From: Nibribacter koreensis
GTDB lineage: Bacteria; Bacteroidota; Bacteroidia; Cytophagales; Hymenobacteraceae
Direction of reading: 5' to 3'
DNA: 64,000 bases
Assembly (NCBI RefSeq): GCF_039541795.1
Contig: NZ_BAABGX010000003.1
Coordinates: 62,001-126,000, forward strand
The first letter of the stretch is position 1; each line of letters begins with the position of its first letter. The notes under the pieces are model-generated. The model was not told the origin of the DNA and did not search any database. It saw nothing but the letters and a program-made list of their open reading frames with translations. Below are positions 33,826 to 42,125 of the stretch, piece by piece. Made by a program: the position numbers and the translations under genes.

Positions 33826-34418
33826 TGGAACTGGAAGAAATGCAACAGGCCTGGGCAAACCTAAGCCAGCGAGTAGAAAAACAAGATATCTTAACCACTC
33901 ATCTGGTAGAGCAGACAGCGCGCCAGAGGTATCACGCTAGGTTGAACAGCATCAAGTATTCTGAGTTGGCCGGCACTTTTGTCTGTTACGCCGCCGCCGG
34001 GTACGTGAGCGTGCACCTCACCAGAATTGAGGGCTTCTGGATGCAGGTCCTGGCCGTCTTAACCATTGTAGTGCTGTTGATATTACCCATTTTATCATTG
34101 GCCTCGGTGCGCGCGGTTAGGGGTGTGAACATTTCAGTGGCGACGTATGTAGAAACCATCCAGACGTTTGCCCGGCAGAAGATCAGGTTCCAGCGGCTAC
34201 AGAAAATCAACGTGTTGTTAGGCCTGGTGTTGTTGTTTGTTTCTCTGCCCGTGCTAGCGTCCATTCAAGGCAAAGACCTTACTCAGATTCCGTATCTCTG
34301 GACGGTGCTGGTGCCGGTAGGAGCGGCGGTGTTTCTGGCCTTCGCTTATTGGGTGCTAAGGTCCTACAACAAGATCTTAACCGATATGGAAAGCCTGCTT
34401 ACTGACATTGAGAAGTAA
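33825..34418 (+). CDS. Membrane protein co-translated with the sigma factor (candidate anti-sigma)
   Basis: Protein of 197 residues: an N-terminal cytoplasmic helix (MELEEMQQAWANLSQRVEKQ), then two pairs of hydrophobic helices (LAGTFVCYAAAGYVSVHL, VLAVLTIVVLLILPILSLAS; LLGLVLLFVSLPVLAS, WTVLVPVGAAVFLAFAYWV) and a cytoplasmic tail. No zinc-binding HxxxCxxC motif of classical anti-sigma factors is present. The one-base overlap with the sigma gene suggests it controls that sigma factor; this is an inference. Confidence 0.78.
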   Translation: MELEEMQQAWANLSQRVEKQDILTTHLVEQTARQRYHARLNSIKYSELAGTFVCYAAAGYVSVHLTRIEGFWMQVLAVLTIVVLLILPILSLASVRAVRGVNISVATYVETIQTFARQKIRFQRLQKINVLLGLVLLFVSLPVLASIQGKDLTQIPYLWTVLVPVGAAVFLAFAYWVLRSYNKILTDMESLLTDIEK

Positions 34419-34523
34419 GATTGGGATGAAGGCGTATAAGGCAGGCGCATAAAGAGACTTCTTTTTTCAACAAACTTTAAAGAAAACTAGGAGGCTTGAC
34501 TGCCCAATACATCTCTTTGCCAG

Positions 34524-34931
34524 ATGAAATCAAATCTGCTGTTTAAGACTTCCTATCTCTTCCTTCTCTCTTTGCTGCTAGGGTGTGAGGAGGAGGAGGA
34601 CAGGTATGAGAAGTTTTACGGTACCTGGTTCGCCATTGCCTGTGGCTCTAATGGTGGGCCTCCCAATTGCGGCTATCCGTATCCGATGCCCAGGGGAACT
34701 AGAACACTCATCTTAAATCCTGATAGAACCTATGTTTCAACAGGGAATGGGTATCATAAGGAAGGCACTTATGTAATTAAAAGGGATTTGTTTTCAATCA
34801 ATACTAATCCTAAGCAACCAAAAGATATGATCAAGTTTGATGGCAACTCTTGGGAGGATTATGTTGAAATAGTGAATGGTAACTTACGTGTAAGGGAAGG
34901 TTGCTGTGCGGCTTATACCTATGAAAAGTAA
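34524..34931 (+). CDS. Lipocalin-like lipoprotein
   Basis: Protein of 135 residues with a lipoprotein signal ending LSLLLGCEEEED, then a compact beta domain: FYGTWFAIACGS, RTLILNPDRTYVSTG, HKEGTYVIKRDLFSI. This G-T-W ... DRTY ... GTY pattern is that of the lipocalin-like domain common in Bacteroidota lipoproteins. The acidic EEEED after the Cys may favour export to the cell surface. Cysteine pairs (CGSNGGPPNCG and GCCAAY) suggest disulfides. Ligand unknown. Confidence 0.78.
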   Translation: MKSNLLFKTSYLFLLSLLLGCEEEEDRYEKFYGTWFAIACGSNGGPPNCGYPYPMPRGTRTLILNPDRTYVSTGNGYHKEGTYVIKRDLFSINTNPKQPKDMIKFDGNSWEDYVEIVNGNLRVREGCCAAYTYEK

Positions 34932-34951
34932 GGGAATAGAAATTCCAATGT

Positions 34952-34990
34952 GAAGAAGGGACGACGGCTGGTTGTCCCTTCTTCGTTTTT
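34952..34990 (+). terminator. Terminator
   Basis: GAAGAAGGGACGAC / GTTGTCCCTTCTTC stem with TTTTT, merging into the next palindrome. Confidence 0.82.
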
Positions 34991-35021
34991 GGGCTGTTTT
35001 GATGGAAACAGGCCAAAAACG
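34984..35021. repeat. Dispersed palindrome, copy 15
   Basis: CGTTTTTGGGCTGTTTTG ... ACAGGCCAAAAACG. Confidence 0.85.
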
Positions 35022-35149
35022 AGAGGAGGTATAGCTTAAAGGCTATATAAATAAGCTAAGAGAACTGGGCGGTTCTTCTTTCTTGAGTCTTATTCTAAAG
35101 CGTTTTGTAATAATGCCGGATGGAATGCTACATATAAAAGAAAAACTCC

Positions 35150-36160
35150 ATGAAGAGATTCTTTCTGCTCACCTGTCTAAGCCTGTTCTCTCTTTTTATT
35201 ACGTCTGAGGTTTTGGCGCAGGCCTGCAATACGCGGGTGCTGGACCCCAACGTGGCTGGTTTTCTGAAAATGATAGGGTATCAGGATTTGACCTTGGACC
35301 AGTTGAGGGCCCTGCCCATGGAGCAGATTAAGTTTGCCGGCCCGCCCGCCATTCCTTATCCCCAGGAAGACGTCAGAAGAATGAAGATCACGGCAGACAG
35401 CATTTCGGTCTTGGTGTTCAATGCCTCTAAAACGCCCAACGCGCCTATTATTATCAACTACCATGGCGGTGGCTTCATTTCGCCTTTGTTGCCGGGCCTG
35501 GAGCATTCCTTGTGGCTGGAGTCTAAAACGTATGGAGCTGTGGTGGTGGCCGTAGATTACCGGGTGGCACCAGAACACAGATTCCCGGCGGCGGTCAATG
35601 ATAGTTACAATGCCTTTAAATGGGTAGCCCAGCACGGCAAAAGCTTGGGCGGAGATACTGACCGAATTGTCCTGCTAGGCAACAGCGCCGGGGCCAACCT
35701 GGTGGCAGTCATCGCCCAGAAAGCCAAGAAGGAAGGCATCGCCAAAAAGATAAAACTTCAGGTGATGAATGGTCTGCCGGTGGACCTTCGGCCCCAGCAC
35801 ATGGAAACGTCCGTATCGTATCAGCAGAATGCCAAAGGCTACTTCCAGACCAAAGACGCCTGCTACTTCGCGGTAGAAACATATGCGCCCAACCAGTACA
35901 ACAACCCAGAAGTTTCGCCTATTCTCACCAAAGATGTATCTGGCTTGCCGCCGGCGGTCATCATCAACGCCGAGTTTGACCCTCTGCGCGAGGACGGTAT
36001 TTTATATGCTTCTAAGTTGAGAAAAGCCGGCGTGAAGGTTTGGGATAAGTGCTTCGCAGGGCAGATTCATTGTTTGATTGGCCTGCAGCCGGGCGCTCCT
36101 GCGTTATTAGAGTATGAGGCGCTGGTGAAGACCGCCATGCAAGAGAGCTTTAAAAAGTAG
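35150..36160 (+). CDS. Secreted alpha/beta hydrolase (HGGG esterase/lipase family)
   Basis: Hormone-sensitive-lipase-type esterase of 336 residues with a signal peptide (MKRFFLLTCLSLFSLFITSE, cleaved near VLAQ). The oxyanion motif is NYHGGGF, the nucleophile elbow GNSAGAN, the acid FDPLREDG and the late His in GQIHCLIG. Such enzymes cleave short acyl esters; the natural substrate is unknown. A palindrome follows the stop. It precedes another, unrelated hydrolase on the same strand. Confidence 0.9.
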   Translation: MKRFFLLTCLSLFSLFITSEVLAQACNTRVLDPNVAGFLKMIGYQDLTLDQLRALPMEQIKFAGPPAIPYPQEDVRRMKITADSISVLVFNASKTPNAPIIINYHGGGFISPLLPGLEHSLWLESKTYGAVVVAVDYRVAPEHRFPAAVNDSYNAFKWVAQHGKSLGGDTDRIVLLGNSAGANLVAVIAQKAKKEGIAKKIKLQVMNGLPVDLRPQHMETSVSYQQNAKGYFQTKDACYFAVETYAPNQYNNPEVSPILTKDVSGLPPAVIINAEFDPLREDGILYASKLRKAGVKVWDKCFAGQIHCLIGLQPGAPALLEYEALVKTAMQESFKK

Positions 36161-36185
36161 CCAAGTGTAATCACTGTCGGAGTAA

Positions 36186-36240
36186 AGGCTATCCGTTTTT
36201 GGCTTGTTTTCTGGGAAACAGGCCAAAAACGGATAGCCTT
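36186..36240. repeat. Dispersed palindrome with extended arms, copy 16
   Basis: The core (36194-36231) is extended by AAGGCTATCC / GGATAGCCTT, giving a 55-base inverted repeat after the 35150 gene. Confidence 0.9.
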
Positions 36241-36422
36241 TCTTGTTTGCGTCTAAGTAGGCATGTGACCAATTACGCCATTTCCCTCTCCTTTGAACGC
36301 CTCCTTATTATATTATCAGAATTATATATAGTCTTTCTTTAAGCTTGTGCTAAGTAATCCGTTTACCTTAGAGGCATTATTGCTATAAAAGCCCACAACC
36401 CATTCTTTCCCCTTCATCTCTC

Positions 36423-37631
36423 ATGAGAGTATTTCTTGCCCTTCTATTACTGCTTCCAACCTTTTGCTTTGCACAAACTGCTAAACAGCCTGATGCTCCC
36501 ATCACTATAGGCACCAAGCAGATTCTTCATTCGGCTATCTTAAAAGAAGACAGAACCCTGTGGGTGTATGTGCCTAAATCTGGGGACGGCGCGAAAACGC
36601 GTTACCCAGTCATGTACCTGTTAGACGGCGAGGCTTTTTTTATGTCCATGGCCGGCACGGTGGACTACGTGAGCGGACAAGGCAAGATGCCCGAAATGAT
36701 CATTGTCGGCATTGAAAGCCCAGACCGGGTACGCGACCTGACGCCCACCCATTATCCGTTTTGGGCCAGTGGCGAGCCGGCCAATGATTTAAAGACATCG
36801 GGCGGAGGGGCCAATTTTATGGCCTTCCTGGAAAAGGAAGTGATGCCCTACATTGAAAAGCGCTACCAAACCCAGCCGTACCGCATGCTGGTGGGGCACT
36901 CCCTGGGTGGCTTGACCGTTTTGCAGGCCCTGGTACACCAGCCAACCCTGTTTACGTCGTATGTAGCCATTGACCCTAGTATTTGGTGGGACAAGGAACT
37001 CATCATGAAGCAGGCCGAGAAAGCCCTCACCCAAAAAGACTACGCCAGTGAAAGCCTCTTCTATGCGGTGGCCAACACCATGGAGAAGGGGATGGATACC
37101 GTGCGCGTGGTGCAAGACAAAACGCAAGGCAACCATAATGTGAGAAATCACCTGCTGTTCAGAGAGACGCTCAGAAAGAGCAAGAACCTGGCCTGGGCCT
37201 GGAAGTACTACCCAGAAGACAACCATGGTTCGGTGCCGTTCCCGGCGCAGTACGACGCCCTGCGGTATCTTTTCAAAACCTATGCGCTAGACAAGGACTT
37301 AAAAGATGCTACCATCACCGTAGACTATATCAAAAACCACTACCGTGCCGTGTCTGCTCTGTTACAATACCAAGTGTTGCCTGACATGGGCACGGTGAAT
37401 ACGCTGGGCTATATTTCTTTAAGCGAAAAACGGTATGACAAGGCCTATCAGTTCTTTAAATTAAACCTTGAAAACTACCCCGCCGTGGGCAACCTCTATG
37501 ATTCTATGGGCGACTATTACGTGGCGGTAGGAGATAAGAAGAAAGCCATGGAAGCTTTTAAAAAGGCGTTGTCCCTAGAGGAAGTAGCAGACACCAGACG
37601 CAAGCTGAAAAGCCTGGAGGCGGGGAAATAG
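36423..37631 (+). CDS. Secreted esterase-D-like hydrolase with C-terminal TPR
   Basis: Protein of 402 residues: signal peptide (MRVFLALLLLLPTFCFAQ), an alpha/beta domain of the putative esterase family PF00756 (VMYLLDGEAFFMSM, VGIESPDRVRDLTPTHYP, nucleophile VGHSLGGLT, late DNHGSVP His), and a C-terminal TPR-like pair (LGYISLSEKRYDKAYQFFKL, MGDYYVAVGDKKKAMEAFKK). This is the group containing siderophore (enterobactin-type) esterases such as IroE/Fes relatives, but also others, so the substrate is uncertain. Confidence 0.87.
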   Translation: MRVFLALLLLLPTFCFAQTAKQPDAPITIGTKQILHSAILKEDRTLWVYVPKSGDGAKTRYPVMYLLDGEAFFMSMAGTVDYVSGQGKMPEMIIVGIESPDRVRDLTPTHYPFWASGEPANDLKTSGGGANFMAFLEKEVMPYIEKRYQTQPYRMLVGHSLGGLTVLQALVHQPTLFTSYVAIDPSIWWDKELIMKQAEKALTQKDYASESLFYAVANTMEKGMDTVRVVQDKTQGNHNVRNHLLFRETLRKSKNLAWAWKYYPEDNHGSVPFPAQYDALRYLFKTYALDKDLKDATITVDYIKNHYRAVSALLQYQVLPDMGTVNTLGYISLSEKRYDKAYQFFKLNLENYPAVGNLYDSMGDYYVAVGDKKKAMEAFKKALSLEEVADTRRKLKSLEAGK

Positions 37632-37737
37632 TAGAATCTTCCTTGTACAAGCAAAGTTGGCCAAGGTATCATGGCAGTTGCCACTAAAGGATACTCATCT
37701 CAGTAAAAGAAAGTCTATTGCTGATGCTCACTCAACA

Positions 37738-37773
37738 AAGAAGCCGTTTCAACTAGATTGAAACGGCTTCTTT
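37738..37773. terminator. Bidirectional terminator between convergent genes
   Basis: AAAGAAGCCGTTTCAA / TTGAAACGGCTTCTTT hairpin, serving the + gene ending at 37631 and the - gene ending at 37823. Confidence 0.9.
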
Positions 37774-37822
37774 GTTTAAGATGGGGTGGGTTGTAGAAAC
37801 TACCCAAGAGAGAACGAATGGC

Positions 37823-38716
37823 TTAGTTGCCAGTTGGCATGATGGCAATACCAATTACGGCGCGGTCTGTTTTGCCCAGGTTCTTCGCCTTTCCAGTCTG
37901 CAGGTCAATAGAATAGAACCGGTATTTGTTGCCGTTTGAGTCCTCTTGTTGGTCTGCGTCTCCGCCGCCACGGCCAAACAAAACGGCAAGGGCCATGGAG
38001 TTGTCTGGGGAAATGTCAAATCCGCCTTCGCCGGAGGCCTGCACGTTCAAGCTACCCACTTCTACCAACCCACCGCTGTTAGGAGGAGATTGAATGTAAA
38101 GCTTGTCTGTATTTACGTCAATGTCATACAGGGTGGTAGACGTAGCGCCGGCCATGCTGTTGGTATAGGCCGCGGCTACTACCGCCGGGTTTCCTGGGTT
38201 CAAATCACCGTCAATGGCAGCCACCGCTCCTGTGATGGGGTTCAAACGAAGATTCTGGCCTGTGTTGGTCACTAACCTAATGCGGTCTACCGTCGGGTTA
38301 AAGTCAAAGCCCACCTCTGTGCCCTCAATGGCAGGGGAGAAGGGCTGAGAACCTATAGCCATGGCAGCACCCGTCATCTGATCAATCACATACAATCTAC
38401 TTTGGTTACTAACGGCATACAGTTGGCCCGTGGCTGGCCGGAAATCAATGCCCAAGAGGCTCTCGCCGCTTTGTAAGCCGGTGATGATAACCGCGCTCAT
38501 CTCCTGTATGGTTTGGTTGGAGCTGTACTTCACCAACTGATTCATATTGGTAAGCGCATAAAACAGGGTGGGGCTGTCCATCTTTTTAGCTTGGTTAATA
38601 GCCGTCGCGTTTTGTGGAGCCAGGGTCTCAAGCTCATCTGTAGAGCAAGAAGAAAATAACAGGGAAATGGAGAGAAGTCCCGAAAGCCCGAAGGCAAGAT
38701 GTTTGTTTGTTTTCAT
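37823..38716 (-). CDS. DUF4394 domain lipoprotein
   Basis: Protein of 297 residues with a lipoprotein signal (GLLSISLLFSSCS). The mature part is a beta-propeller-like DUF4394 domain: FYALTNMNQLVKYSSNQT, GIDFRPATGQLYAVSNQSRL, GFDFNPTVDRIRLVTNTGQN, LRLNPITGAVA. Such proteins are exported and of unknown role, frequent in Bacteroidota and cyanobacteria. Convergent with the 36423 gene; a palindrome lies upstream of its start. Confidence 0.88.
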   Translation of the reverse strand: MKTNKHLAFGLSGLLSISLLFSSCSTDELETLAPQNATAINQAKKMDSPTLFYALTNMNQLVKYSSNQTIQEMSAVIITGLQSGESLLGIDFRPATGQLYAVSNQSRLYVIDQMTGAAMAIGSQPFSPAIEGTEVGFDFNPTVDRIRLVTNTGQNLRLNPITGAVAAIDGDLNPGNPAVVAAAYTNSMAGATSTTLYDIDVNTDKLYIQSPPNSGGLVEVGSLNVQASGEGGFDISPDNSMALAVLFGRGGGDADQQEDSNGNKYRFYSIDLQTGKAKNLGKTDRAVIGIAIMPTGN

Positions 38717-38858
38717 AGCAAGATGAGTTTAAGTGGTTCATATGTAGGAACTTACGAACTGGCTTGACGCCCAGATTGCAGGCTTCTAAATAAACTTGCC
38801 AGGCTCAGAACACACAGTGGCGGAAGTAAGATTGAGCCCTCCTATATTTTCTATAAAG

Positions 38859-38896
38859 CGTTTTTAGGCTGTTTTCTGGGAAAGAGGCCAAAAACG
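38859..38896. repeat. Dispersed palindrome, copy 17
   Basis: CGTTTTTAGGCTGTTTTC ... GAGGCCAAAAACG, between divergent genes. Confidence 0.82.
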
Positions 38897-38997
38897 CTTA
38901 ATGATATCAGGAGAATTTACAGGCTTGGCAAAAACCACTACCCACTATTGCTTACTTTTAAGGGAAGAATCCAATACCCATCTTCTGCTTGAACCCC

Positions 38998-39642
38998 ATG
39001 AACCTAGCTGATAAAGTCACCACCTATAGAAAGAGCCAAGGCTTGTCACAGGAAGACTTAGCAGACCTTTCGCAAATCAGCCTCAGGACCATACAACGGA
39101 TAGAGGGAGGCAAGAGCATCCCGCGGGGCTATACCTTGAAATCTCTGGCGCAGGCCTTGGGGAAACCGGTGGAGGAATTTGCCGGACAGGAGGAAGCCGA
39201 AGCGCCGTCTTTACCGGTGGCGGTGGAGCAGGAGGTGGCCCAGCCCGAAGTTCAGCCAATGGCTACCTCGCCAGGGGCGCTGACGATGTGGTTGCAACAG
39301 TTGAACATCGCGTCCTTCGCGTTTCTGGTGTTGCCGTACCTGGGTTTTTTGGTGCCCTTGTGGCTCTGGCGGAAACAACCGGAAGGGTCAGAGGCCAGGG
39401 TCTTGGGCGCGCGGGTGGTTAACTTTCAGGTGCTGTGGTGTGTGGGCATGCACCTGGGTTTGTTGCTGGCTTTGGGCGTGCAGTTGGCACTGGCGTATTA
39501 CTTCCAGGTGAAGCTAGGGTTTCTGGTCCTCGGGACGTTTTTCTTTTTCTATGCGCTCAACATTGTGGCCATTTTATACGGCGCGGCCAAGCTGAGAACC
39601 AGTCAAAATCTCTATTCCGTAGGGTTCTATTTGTTCGGGTAA
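38998..39642 (+). CDS. Helix-turn-helix protein fused to a DUF4870-type membrane domain
   Basis: Protein of 214 residues. Residues 1-65 form an XRE-type HTH (TYRKSQGLSQEDLADLSQIS, LRTIQRIEGGKSIP); residues ~100-214 hold three or four hydrophobic helices of the DUF4870 type (LPYLGFLVPLWLWRKQ, VNFQVLWCVGMHLGLLLALG). It is a membrane-anchored DNA-binding protein. The start at 38998 (MNLADKV) is preferred to a TTG nine bases upstream. DUF4870-fused HTH proteins recur in Bacteroidota; function unknown. Confidence 0.85.
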   Translation: MNLADKVTTYRKSQGLSQEDLADLSQISLRTIQRIEGGKSIPRGYTLKSLAQALGKPVEEFAGQEEAEAPSLPVAVEQEVAQPEVQPMATSPGALTMWLQQLNIASFAFLVLPYLGFLVPLWLWRKQPEGSEARVLGARVVNFQVLWCVGMHLGLLLALGVQLALAYYFQVKLGFLVLGTFFFFYALNIVAILYGAAKLRTSQNLYSVGFYLFG

Positions 39643-39791
39643 AAGACTCTAGATACAAGCTTTTTCACGAGTGGCGTAAGAATGTCATAGGCAAAAAGGG
39701 CCTTAGCGCGTGTTTGGCGGGCATATGACGTAAGAATGGCGTGTTCAAGCGCCGGTATCTGCCCTAACATTGCAAGAAAAAAACACTTGCT

Positions 39792-40763
39792 ATGAAACTG
39801 CTGAAAAGACTCTCCCTCGTTTTTGTTGTCCTGTTTATCCTGAGCTCGGTAGGAGGTTGCTTCTACTTCAAGAAGAAGTTTGCCCCGCCAGCCAACCAAC
39901 TGCACATGGCCAACCAGGCCCATTACATTCCGTTTGTATGGCGCGGTGATGCCAATGATACCCACGCATTTCTCTTGGTGCCCGTGACCCTGCCGGGTTC
40001 TTCTAAGAAGTTCTACATGCAGTTAGACACCGGCGCGCCGTACTCGCTGTTTTATCAAAGCAAAGTAGAGGCGCTTCAGAAAAAGTACGGCACCTACGGC
40101 CTGCACCAAAAAGAGAACGGTACATTTTTGCAAGACCTGAAATTTAACGTGGGCAACTTGGCGGTGACAGCATCAGAAGTCAAAGTATTGGCCAACGGTA
40201 CCACTGGTATTAACTGGGAAGACACTACTCAGGTAGAAGTGATTGGCACGCTGGGCTCAGACTTTATTGAGAACAAGGTGGTGGCCATTGACTACAGCAA
40301 AGGCGTCATCTTCTGGGGCGACCAACTGCCCAAAGAGATTCCGGCGTCTACACCCATGATGGACTTTGAATTTGAGAACAGACGCGTCATGCTCCCGTCT
40401 ACCATCAACGGCAAAGAAACCAAGCTGATGTTTGACACCGGCGCCAGCGCCTATGAGTTGCTCACCAACCAATCTACCTGGAAAGAACTGGCCGACCAAG
40501 GAAGCCGTACCGACACCACCAAGGTGAATTCATGGGGCACTACCCTCACGGCGTTTACCGTCAACACCAGCAAAACGGCCACGTTCGGCCAAACGCAGAT
40601 TCCTATCAAGCAAGCCACCTACATGGAAGGCATGAGTTTCATCAATACCACCTTGATGCGGTTCTCGGGGATGGGCGGAATGACGGGCAACAAGCTCTTT
40701 TTGGGGACTACGCTGGTATTGGATACCAAGCACCAGAAGTTTGCCATTGTGGCCAACCGCTAA
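39792..40763 (+). CDS. Retropepsin-like aspartyl protease family protein
   Basis: Protein of 323 residues with an N-terminal anchor (LSLVFVVLFILSSVGGC, a possible lipobox) and two aspartyl-protease-like half domains, each with D-T/S-G: QLDTGAPYS near residue 79 and MFDTGASAY near 217. Double D-T-G motifs in one chain indicate an internally duplicated retropepsin fold, typical of Bacteroidota aspartyl protease family proteins. Substrate unknown. A palindrome follows the stop. Confidence 0.85.
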   Translation: MKLLKRLSLVFVVLFILSSVGGCFYFKKKFAPPANQLHMANQAHYIPFVWRGDANDTHAFLLVPVTLPGSSKKFYMQLDTGAPYSLFYQSKVEALQKKYGTYGLHQKENGTFLQDLKFNVGNLAVTASEVKVLANGTTGINWEDTTQVEVIGTLGSDFIENKVVAIDYSKGVIFWGDQLPKEIPASTPMMDFEFENRRVMLPSTINGKETKLMFDTGASAYELLTNQSTWKELADQGSRTDTTKVNSWGTTLTAFTVNTSKTATFGQTQIPIKQATYMEGMSFINTTLMRFSGMGGMTGNKLFLGTTLVLDTKHQKFAIVANR

Positions 40764-40807
40764 TTTGGCTGGCTTGGGAGATAGTCTTGCCCGGCAGAAA
40801 AACAGCA

Positions 40808-40849
40808 CCCGTTTTTGGCTTGTTTTACAGAAAACAGGCTAAAAACGGG
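40808..40849. repeat. Dispersed palindrome, copy 18
   Basis: CCCGTTTTTGGCTTGTTTTA ... CAGGCTAAAAACGGG, between two convergent genes, three bases from the stop of the minus-strand gene. Confidence 0.88.
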
Positions 40850-40851
40850 TT

Positions 40852-41766
40852 TTACTTTTTAGTGGCCAGCACTTCTTGCACGCTGGTCCAGCGCATGCCG
40901 GGGTAGCGGTCATTGTCCAGAGATGGCAGTTTGGTTTCTCCGCTGAGCATGTCGCGCAGGTATTGCATGCCTTGCCACGGCGGAAACACTTCCTGGTTAT
41001 TGCGCATAAGCGTCTTGGTCACTTTAATCATGGCGTTCAAGACGCCCAGCCCGCCAGCTCTCAAGAGTTTATAGGGATGACCCGTAGCTTGGCTGGCGAC
41101 GTGTTGCAGGCTTCTAGGCGATTGCACGTCACCGGCTATGCGCAGGTAGCGGGGCGTGTTGGGGTCCAGGGCCACCAGGGCGGTATATTCTGCGGTGTTG
41201 GCGATGGTGGTGAAATCCAGGGGCTGGTCTGCGTTGCCCCAGAACAGGATGCGCTTTAATGGGAACAGCACCACCGGCGCCTGGCCCGTGAGCAGGTCTG
41301 TGAACATGCCGTTCAAGACCGAGGTCCCGGCAATGGGCGCATTGTCCAGCACCTCACTAAATTCTTTCCGGAAGTCTAGGTTGCGGTTCTTGCCGTAGGC
41401 CAGCCGGGTGAAATCTATGGAGAAGTCTGAGGGAATAAACCGGGGCACGCCGGCCTGTACAGACGCGTTCAAAAGTTGGGTCTGGGTGTCTACCATCACG
41501 TCCCGCAAACCCGACAAAGCACTTACCACACACGCCCCACCCTGGCAGGCTTGGGCCAAGGCCGGTGCATTCTGGAAGTCCACCTCCACCACCTCGGCGC
41601 CCAGGGCTTTCAAGGCAGAACGTTTGCCCGCCTCGGTTCCCACCCGCACCAAAGCCCGCACGTGCGCGCCTCTTTTGCGCAACTCTTCGGCAATGAGGCC
41701 TCCTAAGTGGCCGGTGGCTCCTGCGAGGATGATGGTTGGGGTGTTGGGTGAGGTGGGATTGGTCAT
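40852..41766 (-). CDS. NmrA-like NAD(P)-binding reductase
   Basis: Protein of 304 residues with a Rossmann dinucleotide motif GATGHLGGLIAEELRKRG, followed by ALVR and the acidic strand VVEVDFQN. It belongs to the NmrA/isoflavone-reductase-like group (PF05368/PF13460); some members are redox-sensing regulators, others reduce aromatic substrates. No signal peptide, so cytoplasmic. Composition is like the rest of the chromosome; it marks the left border of the accessory island. Confidence 0.88.
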   Translation of the reverse strand: MTNPTSPNTPTIILAGATGHLGGLIAEELRKRGAHVRALVRVGTEAGKRSALKALGAEVVEVDFQNAPALAQACQGGACVVSALSGLRDVMVDTQTQLLNASVQAGVPRFIPSDFSIDFTRLAYGKNRNLDFRKEFSEVLDNAPIAGTSVLNGMFTDLLTGQAPVVLFPLKRILFWGNADQPLDFTTIANTAEYTALVALDPNTPRYLRIAGDVQSPRSLQHVASQATGHPYKLLRAGGLGVLNAMIKVTKTLMRNNQEVFPPWQGMQYLRDMLSGETKLPSLDNDRYPGMRWTSVQEVLATKK

Positions 41767-42125
41767 AGAAAAAAGTTATATTTTTATCTTAACCAGATAG
41801 CGGACTAAAATGTTAGCTGTAATAATTTCTGTAGGGAAAAGGTTGTTATCTTTTAATTATGCTGAATACTCTCCTTTTGTAAATGTCTACAGAAAGCAAA
41901 CTGAATATATAAGGTTTATACAATCTTGATAAGGATAATTAAATCAAAAAAAGTATATATATAATCAATAATATATTTTATCTTCGAATATTAGGAGTGT
42001 TTTATGGGTACTAGATTATTCAAATATAAAAATACAATCAATACATGGCTTGGTATAAGCCTTATATTGATTGTATGAAAGCTCAGGAGTATAAATACAG
42101 ATATTTTAAATAATTAATAAATAAT
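41767..42125. other. AT-rich leader region of the island
   Basis: 359 strongly AT-rich bases that hold the promoter region of the following gene and one clear hairpin (42032-42076). No other gene or repeat is recognised. Confidence 0.55.
42032..42076. promoter_or_regulatory. Hairpin upstream of the restriction-type gene
   Basis: Outer arms ATACAATCAATA / TATTGATTGTAT (12 perfect pairs) enclose a second stem GGCTT / AAGCC. It lies 50 bases before the ATG at 42126 and could be an operator for a regulator or an RNA structure in the leader. Confidence 0.6.
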
